A stretch of 64,000 nucleotides of DNA, taken from Antitrichia curtipendula. Taxonomy: Eukaryota; Streptophyta; Bryopsida; Hypnales; Leucodontaceae. Location: contig OX579635.1 of NCBI GenBank assembly GCA_951230915.1, positions 40,858,001 through 40,922,000 on the forward strand. The letters are read 5' to 3'. The position numbers and the translations under genes are program-made. This document shows positions 12,469-22,774 of the stretch, in pieces (position 1 is the stretch's first letter; the number at the start of each line of letters is the position of its first letter). The notes below the pieces were generated by a model. The model saw only the letters and a program-made list of their open reading frames with translations, ran no database searches and was not told where the DNA came from.

Positions 12469-13410
12469 ACCTACCTGAGCAGAGGAGCTTGCTGGTCGTC
12501 GTAATTACAGGCCCTCTTCATCATAGCCGCGGCCACGACCGTAAGTACTCGATCATGCACTCACTGGATCGAAGTGATCGAACGAATACCACACCAATCG
12601 AATTCCTTAATTCCTGCTAGCTACCATGCATGCATGTCCGTTAACTGATAGCTAGCTAGCTGCACTTTGCATGCTCTTGCGAACTCAGGAGGTAGATAGA
12701 TGCATGCTCTCATTTCATGTAGCTAGCGAGTTTGTACGTAGCATGCATATATGTTCTCGACCGATGAGTTGCGAAGATTTAGAAACGAAATTTGCTGTCC
12801 ACGAACCAGTCATATGATTTTGCTGATTCAACTTGCTCTCACTGGCGTGTGCAATGGATGCCTGTGTTATTGACCAGACAGCTAGTGGACATGCATGTAC
12901 TAGAAAGCTCCTATGGATTGATCGACGGAGTCGCAAAGCCAACTAATTTGTTCGTGTGTTCCATTCACTGATCACGATGTTTATTCTCATGGACTGCCAG
13001 GTGACGAAACCCATCTGCACCCGGGACCGAACGGATGCTGCGAAAGTAGCTGCGATTTGCAGCTCCAACGGTCTAACGTGCGCCCACAGCACCCTATAAA
13101 CAACGTCTTCCAATGCCTCAGGCGTCCACCGCGACCACACCATCAATGACATGGAGTCCGCGCTGGTGGTGGGCGGCAAGATGTTGCTCGAAGCAAACCT
13201 ACGCGACGACGCCTCCAAGAGGGCGTTCTTAACGGAGTCCTCCGCCAGCGAGTTGCCCGCACTCACATCCTCCAACTCGTTGGCGCTCGTCCGGCTTTCA
13301 ACGCGCTCCACTTTCCCCGCGGCGATGAGGCGTGCCACTAGCTTGTGGATTCGAATTCCGACCTAGTCTTCTTACCCGCCACTACCGACGCCGACGCACG
13401 GATGGAGTGA
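12469..13410 (+). pseudogene. BURP2: broken BURP-domain gene
   Basis: Relics of both exons are present: exon 1 about 12469-12540, with a kept GTAAGT donor at 12541, and exon 2 from 13001 after CTGCCAG to the old stop at 13408-13410. Damage: the ATG has become CTA in CTACCTGAGCAG; an early stop TAA replaces a glutamine codon near 13097; a small deletion has removed the FFLE block; and a large deletion of roughly 430 bp joins the LALVR segment directly to the AFNALHFPRGDEACH segment, removing three of the four Cys-His pairs. It cannot make a BURP domain. It is head-to-head with BURP1. Confidence 0.9.
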
Positions 13411-14869
13411 GCGAGCAATTCTACCGCAGTCTGCTGATCGGAAATGTGCTCCCTTCAGTGCCTGCTGCTGTATCTATTATGTGTGGGGCTCCCTTCTGGC
13501 TGGGGGAAAGAATCAGCAGCAGCTAGTGAGCGTACGTACGTGTGGCGGGAGTGGTGAAGTTTGATATCTTAAATGTCCGTTCACTGTACGCCATTACGTA
13601 GGCTTATGGTAGTCGAGAGGGTAGTCCTGGCAAGCATAAAGTTTGGATAGTGGCAACTGGCAAGGATTGTTTCTCGGAGCTTGACGAATTAAGCCTCCAA
13701 TGGCTCACATGTATGACTGCAGACGTGCGTGATCTCGGCCAGATAGATGATCACCCGTCATTTACTTGTGTGTGAATAAACTGGCCCCTTTTGTAACTGT
13801 CAATGACTTTGAGTGGAAGTGTGTTCTTGTGTTATATACAGTTGGCCTCTGATCGATTGACAGAAGCTCTAGCTAGTTTGCATATTTAAAATTTTAAATA
13901 GTCACCTTGTGGTCCATGAGAAAAATCACTCTCGTAAGTTGATAATGCTCAACCATGGCGAAGCCTAGGTACCTTTTGATTCGGAGCTACTACGTGCTTG
14001 ACATTTGCTTCAGTTGAATACCCAGAGGAATATATACAGCTCGAAGATAGGCAGCACTGGACGGAAGGTTTCCTCTCGTTTCAGCTGTATGTTACAAGCG
14101 ACCTGCCGCAGACATGCCCAAGGAAATTGGCCCCGGGGACAACTGGATTAATTCAAAAGTGCTTGTAGTTGATGAAGCTGCCATCGCGACTGCAATTCCA
14201 CATGCATTTCTAGCTCCTGCAATAGTGCACGCATTTTTTAACAGAGTTTACTCCGAATGATATTTGTGATTGTACCCTGAACTCCTGAAGGACTCGATCA
14301 ATAGTCAATGCTACTAACAAGAAACGCGCGTGTTGGGAACTTAGTTACATCATTCAGCACTTTGTTGGAAGCCTTTACCAATGCTCAGATTTTCCTTACT
14401 CGATCGAACAGATGACAGGCCACGTGCATCGCCACGTCACCAGAATGATATATTGGCAATCTCGCATGTACAGTATTTCGTATCATGAAACTTCCAGTGT
14501 AACGGTCATCGATCCGGCCTGACGTTACTGTGTACGCCTCCTCGATTAAAATAATACTTTCCATGGTTTAGAATGCTGATTTGAAACTGTAAATACGGTT
14601 CACTGGCAAGTTCATCAAAGAGGTACTTGGCTGCTAAATTTGATGATTTAACCCTAGAAGGGCCTGAAAGCCCTGTGCGGCCGTATATAATATGGTGGTA
14701 TTTGACCAGAAAAACATTGACCAAATATTGAATACAAAGTATAAAGTAAATTAATGATCATGGTAGTATCTAAATAATAATGTATCACAACTCATATAGG
14801 AAATCACAATTAAAGAGTTATAAGGCTAAATACAAGTCGTTAGAAGGGCATCAAAGATGGTTTGAAAGC
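13411..14869. other. 3' flank of BURP2, non-coding
   Basis: The sequence to about 14500 aligns with the flank downstream of BURP4 (58848-60000), including the TTATGGTAGTCGAGAGG block. No gene was recognised. Confidence 0.6.
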
Positions 14870-15175
14870 ATCAAAGAAAGTATTCTTTTTTTCACAAAAT
14901 CTCCTTGTCAATCCTTGTAAGGACCCTAAACCTCCCTAATGTCCAATTTGTGGCTTCCAATTTGCATTTTGGGATAAAAAATAGGACTTAAAAAGGAAAA
15001 AAAATCTCAAAATGCCCAAGGTAGACACCCAACTAGAGCAGCATAAAATTACAGAATGTTTGAAACTTTTGTAACTACTTCCACTCCAACTGGACAAAGT
15101 ATGCAAAAGTTATGAGCCAAAAAGTACCCATCCAAGGTCCCCTTGCAAGGAATAGGACAACTTGTTTTTTGCAAC
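14870..15175. mobile_element. Partial family B element
   Basis: The right part of the family B element can be recognised: the AAGGTAGACACCCAAC block matches 9219-9236, and the end reads GGACAACTTGTTTTTTGCAA. The left half is missing or too diverged. Confidence 0.5.
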
Positions 15176-16366
15176 TACCCATATATGTTTGTTGACAAAC
15201 CAAAAGCATCTACCAAAAAAAATTTGACACTTCATAACTTTGCATATAGTATCCAAATGTCACATTCTTTGATGCTTTCAAACCAGCTTTCATGTGCCAG
15301 TAAGAAAATAATTATGAAAATTTGACCAATCTAATACTCTAATAGTAGTAATTAGGCACAACCGCAAAAAGTGGTGGTTTGGGGGGTGCCCACCTTAATG
15401 ACATACTTTGTGCATGTGACACCAACCAATTGTCTGACACATAATACCAATCAATTTTCCAATTTACCTCTTTTTCTCCATCCTCTTCAATACTTTACTT
15501 TTTTATAGACCTAACTCATCACTCTATAGATCAATACATCAATATATCATGGATTCATAGTAGTAGGTTCCATTCTCATTGATTCATTCATCTACAATCT
15601 TACGACATCTCATTTCCAGGTTAACCTTGAAAAGATGTTGCAGCTCAAAAGTGTCTGATGGATGATTTTTAAGATCACTTTAAAAATGAACAATGCACCT
15701 ATATATAATATTATAACCTATTGATCTAAGATTCCAATTATTTTGGCAAAGTAACTTGGCTATAGGTCTCACTTTTCAAGGTTAAATCTTTTAGACTCTT
15801 GATCCAAAATGATCCTATAATGGATGGGAAAGAAACAACAAACCATTACTTATTAACTATCTAAATTCCTTGAGGCAATGTGAGAAATAAGAAAGGAAAG
15901 CAATTTGATTATTATAATTGCTAATGCAAAAGAATTTGAGTGCCATTTCAATCTTGTGTCCTTCAAATGATTTCACGGTGGCTTTCTTCATCTACAGTTT
16001 GAGAGGAGTTATCTGAATGCATTTCTAGTGAATGATATTAGATGTTCCCTTATTCTAGTATATTTTGACTTTTCTGTATTGATCACCATGTAGTGTGTTT
16101 TGAAAAATTCAAGCAACATGATCTTAATGTAAATTTGAATTGTCAAAATAATCATTTTTTGACTTAAGGCCCAACCAATGAAATGAAAATAGTATAGTGT
16201 AGTCTACATTAATTTATAATTTTTGATAATAGAATATTTTATTGGAATTTGAACATTGGGCTTAATATAATTGCAATCTCTTGACTTTAATTATTAAAAG
16301 ACACCATATTAAATATTTTCACTCTATGCTACTGAAATTTTTTCCACTCCATACATAGACATAATA

Positions 16367-16529
16367 GGGAATTTTATTAAAATGGCATATTCCATATGCC
16401 ATTTCAGACTGCGCAATCTAAGTTGTAAAAATGTCATCTAGGACAGGTGTACATTTCAAACCATTTGGTCTAAACCATAAAAGTGCCAAATGAATGTTGC
16501 AAAATGGTGTCATTTTAATGAAATTCTCC
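16367..16529. mobile_element. Family A MITE inside second R1 copy
   Basis: It starts GGGAATTTTATTAAAATGGC and ends ATTTTAATGAAATTCTCC, in the same position as the element at 1305-1469 of the first R1 copy. Confidence 0.75.
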
Positions 16530-17097
16530 ATCATGGAAAAAACTTCAAAGTCTTGGAGCATAGTTTGATTTGATATAAATATTCTTCACTTTTTCCTTAC
16601 AAATTTTTTTTTAATTCAAGTTTTCTCAAAAAGATCTGAAAATTTTATGACTTACAAATGACATATGTTTTCATCTCTTAAAAGTAAATATAAAATTTCA
16701 ATGCGTAAGCAATCACAAAATGGGAATATACTGACTTACAATCCGGTGAAAAGAGGCTGGTTGAATTTTGTGTGTTCATACCACCTCCCCTCACTGTGCT
16801 AAAAAATGACAGCCGTCGATTAAAAAAAAAATTCCCCTCCCCCTTCCCACACCGTTGATCTTAAAAAATTAAAAAGTACAGATACGGATATTGACATGGA
16901 TACGGATACTAGTACGAATATTAATATGAATACAGGATACGGTACGGGGTACATGATATGATATGTATTATACAAATTTGGATACGGATACATACAAATA
17001 TACAGATACGAAATACTATGGGATTTGTCCCATATCAATTGTCACCCCACCCTCCCCTGAAATTTATAAAGTGCGGGGGGTTAAAAACTTAAACCTT

Positions 17098-17262
17098 AAA
17101 TTAATTAATAATTTAATTAATTAATAATTTAATTAATTAATAATTTAATTAATTAATAATTTAATTAATTAATAATTTAATTAATTAATAATTTAATTAA
17201 TAATTTAATTAATTAATAATTTAATTAATTAATAATTTAATTAATTAATAATTTAATTAATT
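17098..17262. repeat. 16-bp AT-only minisatellite
   Basis: About ten copies of TAATTTAATTAATTAA follow one another; one unit is 4 bp short. No G or C occurs in the array, which is itself partly palindromic. Confidence 0.9.
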
Positions 17263-17319
17263 TTTAATTAATTGAGCTCAGCAGGGGGGATTGAAAAAAA
17301 AATCGATTTTTTTTTTTCC

Positions 17320-17357
17320 TTGAGTGCATTGTGACATCCGTGTCACAATGCACTCAA
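17320..17357. repeat. Perfect hairpin, 17-bp arms
   Basis: TTGAGTGCATTGTGACA is followed after TCCG by its exact reverse complement. It lies close to the right end of the 647-bp insertion. Confidence 0.9.
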
Positions 17358-17957
17358 AAGTGGCTGTACCAGCCAGACAGCCATCATACTTACAGAGTGG
17401 CCATGAAGTTGATCGTGTAAGTTTCAAAATTCCTTTCCAGCACAGGCAATGCTTGCAATATGTGATTATCATTGATGGCCAACTTAGCCTGTTGTCAATA
17501 ATATTTTTAATATTGTGGTACTTGATCCTCAAGAACTTTTTAGACTTCATTGTTGCACTTTGTCCAAAAAATTTGGAAGGAGCCCGTATTGACAAGATAG
17601 AAAGAAATCCCAAATCATTAATAACATTCAAATGGAATTGAAGGAAGTCAATCCTATAAATGAAATTATTCGAGCAAAGAATCTAAATTGTGTAGACCTC
17701 TTATCCTTGAAAAATTATGAAAATTGAGTTTAAAAAAAATCCTACATAGGGGTTTCAACTTTGCATATTAGATGCTTTGATTACACAAAAAACAAGACTC
17801 TTTGTAACTTTCACACCAATAATCCAAATGGAATGAAACAAAGATTTTTTCAATGTAGATGTTAAAGTTATATTCTATGAGAAAAATAAAATAAAATTTA
17901 TGGTTTATAATGATTTGTCCTTAATAGCCAACTATTTTTATGTTGGCTTGGCATAGC

Positions 17958-20250
17958 TTCTACACATGGTCAGGAATTGAAAAAAACCCTATCACATTTA
18001 CACAAAGTTAATTTGTGTTCTTAATTTAGCAAAATGTTTCGGAAACCATGAGCCCTACATTGATATTGTAGGCAATACTTGTCCAAAATTTTGTCTGTCT
18101 CTCAAGGAAAAAATCATAGTCCTTTAGAAATTAATACCTAAAGGACCGTGGCACATTTTGGACAAAATTTGTAAGAAAATTGCCACATTTTAGGATAGTG
18201 GGAGAAATGTAAACAAGTTTTAAAAAAAATTCAACCATACAACTTTGTACTAGACTACTATGTCAATGTGTGAAAAAAGTTTCACAAGCTTTGATTGCAT
18301 GGTCCATTGAAAAGTTATATTGTTTGAACTTTGAAGTTAGAAGAATTTTTTTTCCAACCTTGACCAACAAAGCCAAAAAACTTTAACTCCTCCTAAGTGA
18401 GATTTTTATACTGCTTACACCAATTTGTTTTTTACATTTGCATCTTGTATAATTCAAGTTATATATTTGCCAAATTTAGAAATAAAAGAGGAGTTTTGGA
18501 TCATTGCAAGAAATATTTTCCATTTTTAGTAGTATTTTGGCATAATTTGCATTTCAACCCCGGAGTACTATGAATACTACATAGTGGAACAATCTCACCC
18601 ATTGATTGTAAAATTTAATGGCTAAAAATATTGTTCCAAGTATTATGGACTACGTGCAAGTATTGAAACAATACCATAGGGAAAAAAAGACAGATTGTCA
18701 CAAAAAATAAAAACAATGCATTATAAGTTAATAAAAAATAAAAAATCATGAACAAAAAAATCTTAGAAATTAGTCATTTGTAAAGACTTGATGGCGATCA
18801 AATTTTACCAAAAAAATGAAGTTATCACCATCTTCAATGTTTAGAAGTGCTCATATAAGGGAGTCCTATTTGCATAGACCTAGAGGACATAAAATAATAA
18901 ATTTTTCAATTCTCCTTGGTACTTGATAGGCATATGTCCATCTAGTGTCAGTAGTGTGGAAATAGACCACCAAAATTTCAACTCCAGATCATCCAATTTG
19001 GGTATATTGAACATAATGGAAATCCCTAAACCTCAAAGTGTGACAAATCAACAAAATTGACTTTTAAATGTAAAATGATTTTTTTTAATTTCTAAAAATA
19101 AAAGATCAAATTACCATCAAGTTAGACATCTCTAATGAAAATTTCATGTTCATTAGACTTGTACTTCAAAAGTTATAGTGGATGATATCAACATCACTCT
19201 AATTGTAACAAAAAATAGGACAAGTGTTTCTTCAGTCTCATCTCTAGTGCAATGACCCTTTTGCACATACTGCCCCAAGTTGCTCTAATGTTCTTAACTT
19301 CTTGGCAACATAACTTTTGATTTAGACACCCGATTGAAAAAAAAAATTATATGTATTCTTAATAAGGAGGTACATGCTCAGGTATTCACACTTTGTGTCA
19401 AAATTTCATGAACATCTACTACCCAAAATTGACTTTATCCATAACTATCCAAGGTCTCTTACAGTGTGCATTGAACAATTACGTGGTCCTTTGGGGGTTA
19501 AGTTAATAATTATGCTTCTTTATATGTTGACATTCAAAGTTGTAGTAGTTTGGGTCAATTTTGTTATATGGGTGTGCTTTGGGATGCTCAAATTGTGACA
19601 TTCAACTACAAAAAGCTCTCAAACTAATGAGACAATTATAGCTTTATGTTTTAAGTCACCACCCAGCCACCTTGGAGCTCCTTGAAATTCTACTGAACAA
19701 ATTAAGAAACTTTTCATTAGCCCCACATAATGTGTAATCTTGGTACAAAATAACATTTTACTAATGATAGGAGCATATAGAAGTCTATGGTGAAAGATCA
19801 AATACTTCAAGTAGGTGGTCTTGTGATCTTAAGCATTTTGTATGAATGGTAAACTTGGTGGGCATCTATAATCTAAGCTATTGATGTCTACCTTCTTTAC
19901 AAGCCTTAATATGAAGAAGTTTCACAAAATGCCACTTATTTCATAATGGTTAAAGCTTACTAACCTTGGTTCAAGTAGGAGTTTAATGTGGCTATACTAC
20001 ATACTTTAGTTTGTTAGCTTTCAAAAAACCAACAATTTTAGTCCCTAAAAGAATAAAAGGCCCCTTGTCAAATCATTAGATGTACCTTATGCAAACTTGA
20101 TTGTAAAATTAAAAATATATTCTATTTATTTATTTGATTAAAAATAAAACTTGACAAGCTTTCTTCTATTTAATTTTTTTTTTGAATACATCCCAAAATT
20201 CAATAAGCAAAATTGCTATAATTGCAAGCTCTATATCAATTAATTAATAG
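17958..20250. other. AT-rich DNA left of the giant element
   Basis: No gene was recognised. It contains the family B element at about 18504-19233. The last four bases, ATAG (20247-20250), form the left candidate target duplication of the giant element. Confidence 0.5.
18504..19233. mobile_element. Family B non-autonomous element, second copy
   Basis: The left end reads TTGCAAGAAATA and the right end GGACAAGTGTTTCTT, matching the copy at 8702-9419 in length and ends. It is non-coding. Confidence 0.55.
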
Positions 20251-20278
20251 ATGCCACATTTAACTACTTCTGGACTTT
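20251..20278 (+). repeat. Left terminal inverted repeat
   Basis: The sequence is ATGCCACA followed by TTTAACTACTTCTGGACTTT. It matches the right end in reverse complement except for C against T at its seventh base. A second TTCTGGACTTT follows at 20288. Confidence 0.9.
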
Positions 20279-20311
20279 AGCGGGAATTCTGGACTTTGTG
20301 AAGGTTTAGGG

Positions 20312-22747
20312 CATCGTAGGATATCCTGATCTTATGTAAACTGAGGCCGCAATGCCTTTCGATGGAGGCTTAAACTGCCTTAGGATGTAGAGTCATCGGG
20401 AGATTGTTGATGCAGTGGAATTGTATCCCTTTTGGATTTAAAGTGTAGGAACAAATTGATGCATTCGTATTTAGGGTTGGCTTTAAATATGCGACATTAC
20501 AGATCGGGAGATGTCACGACATATTTCGCAGAGCATTACCCAAGAAGAAAGATGTGATGAGGCAAAACATTCATGCAGTTACGGACATTTGATAAGTTGT
20601 AATAACAGTGAAATACAGAAGGTGGATTCACCAATTCATAATCATCTTTTACTTTTTGGTGAAACGAATAGGGCGAACCCACTACTTGAAAACACGATAC
20701 AAAATAGCCAAAGCAATGACTGTGCACAACCCAAGTGATAACAAGCGAAAAGGACTTTATAATCATTTGAATGCAACAAATACATGCCATTCAAATCGAA
20801 TGGGTGCCAATCAAATAAGTGCCACTAGTTCCATGTGAACTTATGCTTATTTCTGGGCCCACGACCAATCAAAGCGCGGTCCTATAACGTGCACACATTG
20901 CCAATCTGAAGTATCTACATCATCCCTCACATGCAACGCCGGTTGAAGTAAATGCGGACGTGCCCAATTCAGAGGATTGAGAACAAGCATTACGACAGTG
21001 TCATTCAAGAGTACCCTGCGCGTCCGAGGATTACTTGAAAGAGTCCTCAGTAGTGCATGACACCGCGGATACAGTTGGTTCTTGCGTGGATTGTCGGATC
21101 CAGAAAAGAAAAGGAACCTTGAAAGAATCTCCAGCGATAGAATACGTCGAAGGAGAACAGCTAATGTCAAAGGTTGCACTGCCGCCCACAAGCCACAGTG
21201 AGTTTCTTCAACAAGATATCGCAGAAGATCGTGGAAGCCAGCCCGTATTTGTATATTCTGTGGAAGATCCTCCACACCGCCCTTAACGCAGAGATCCCCA
21301 GTCAGTACAAGGAGCATCGCCTTCTGCAAAGACCAAGTACATCTCAGCACACAGAAATGATGTAAAGACAGAAGAAGACGTCGAATGATCGTGAGATATC
21401 ACGATGAATATGCATTACTATAGAACCGCGTACCGAATAGAACTGGCGGATTAGAAAAGAGAACATCAAGTGAAAATCTCATTTGCAGATGAGCTTAGGA
21501 AAGTTAATATTACGTGTAGAATGTGACTGCAGTCCAAAAATGCAAGACTAGTGAGGCATGCAGATAAATGATTCTTTTAAACACAGAAAGTGGAATTAGG
21601 CATAAATAATATGAGATCCAAAAATTAATACAAAAGAAAAGAAGGATCTGCATTACATTGCAGCGAAAGAATTACAAAGTTCAGAGTATCCATTAGAGGC
21701 AAAGTCACACGACCATGAGATCTCCCGATCAAGCCATAGAGAGAAGATTACGTAAACAAATTCAACTCAAGACTTCAGCGGTTTTAGGGTGAAGTCTTGC
21801 TGACAATAGGAGGAACACGCCCAACAAATTGCATAAGCACAACTACAACTATCATCCCCTATTACATAAACCAAAATGGAGGACATTACGGGGACGAAAG
21901 ACGTACAACTGTTTGTACTATCGGACATGTACATGGTGATCCATTAAATTCCTTGGACGGCAAGAGGGAAGATCGTGCGATCTCCTGATTGAACTAAGCA
22001 GCTGAACATTATGAGGCCCACACTAATAAAATCTACTGAAGATACCGCTTCCCAGCATTCCCCCATCTTCGCGAGACATGATGGGACCTTACCATCGTCT
22101 TCAGACGTGATGGGGATTGCTGGAGTGTAGGTCCCCCACTCTGCTCCTTCACTTAGTCTTCATGTTTTTCTTTGCTCCATTCTCTTCATTTATCTCTTTA
22201 CTTGCTTTAATTTCTTAATGCCATATGTCATGGCTTCAATCTTGCTTACCATTCTAAATGCAATGATCCATCAGTTGTTTCGGAGAAACAGAAATAAAAT
22301 ACTTCAGAGTTAAATACAATTTCATTATCCCCAGCAACATGATATGCGATTTAACAAAAAGAAGAAGAGAGACTGACGCTGTGCACAATGAGTACGACAA
22401 CACATGTCAGTTAAAATCGCCCCTACAGTCCATCGTGAGATCTCACGACAGGAAATGAACTTGCATACTATACAAACACATCTTAGTATATTCACGCACG
22501 ACGATAATTACGGAGGTCAAAATTATCCAATTGAAATCATAACTCTAACTCACAAATGGATTTCATATATAACCATACAATAATATTTACAATGTGCCTT
22601 ACAAAATGAGTAAAATTTAAAATGACTCTTAAGAAATGGGAAAGTCAAGTATTTAAAAAATGCATTTACAAAATTCACAGTGAATCCAAGAGTATTAAAC
22701 AGTAAGTAATGAAGTATGATAGAATGAGATCGTGATATCTCCGGATC
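20312..22747. repeat. Palindrome copies in the left arm
   Basis: Copies of the 20-bp palindrome occur at 20312-20331, 20502-20521, 21387-21406 (GATCGTGAGATATCACGATG), 21712-21730, 21971-21990, 22431-22450 (CATCGTGAGATCTCACGACA) and 22728-22747. Those at 21387 and 22431 are close to consensus; the rest are degenerate in one arm. Confidence 0.85.
20847..21317 (-). CDS. Possible small protein of 156 residues in the left arm
   Basis: From ATG at 21317 a frame runs to TAA at 20847. The ATG sits just after CTTTGCAGAAGGCG, which looks like a splice acceptor, so this may be a last exon rather than a whole gene. The product is leucine- and arginine-rich, without a signal peptide or a motif I recognise. 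Base composition is more GC-rich than the surrounding arm, which suggests coding, but no homologue comes to mind. It points the same way as the large minus-strand gene and begins 1.46 kb beyond its stop. Function unknown. Confidence 0.35.
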   Translation of the reverse strand: MLLVLTGDLCVKGGVEDLPQNIQIRAGFHDLLRYLVEETHCGLWAAVQPLTLAVLLRRILSLEILSRFLFFSGSDNPRKNQLYPRCHALLRTLSSNPRTRRVLLNDTVVMLVLNPLNWARPHLLQPALHVRDDVDTSDWQCVHVIGPRFDWSWAQK

Positions 22748-22774
22748 CAGTCCCACGCAGAAGAATAACCACAT

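Larger units (their letters stand above)
16741..17387. mobile_element. 647-bp insertion with 7-bp target duplication
   Basis: ACTTACA stands on both sides (16734-16740 and 17388-17394), and the first R1 copy reads through this point without interruption near 1675-1683. The insert holds a dense run of GATACGG and ATACGGATAC motifs (16878-17015), an AT-only minisatellite and a perfect hairpin. Its ends are not clear inverted repeats, so its class is open. Confidence 0.7.
15230..17957. repeat. Repeat R1, second copy, split by an insertion
   Basis: This is a direct repeat of 1-2272. Relative to the first copy it lacks the hairpin MITE but carries a 647-bp insertion at 16741-17387. Without the insertion the length is about 2.08 kb. 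The open stretch after 17388 matches the one at 1673-1870 and is probably a relic. Confidence 0.75.

Noticed and set aside
1..17957. R1 copies as LTRs of one retrotransposon
   Set aside because: No primer-binding site, polypurine tract, gag or reverse transcriptase was seen between them; the interior is the BURP pair.
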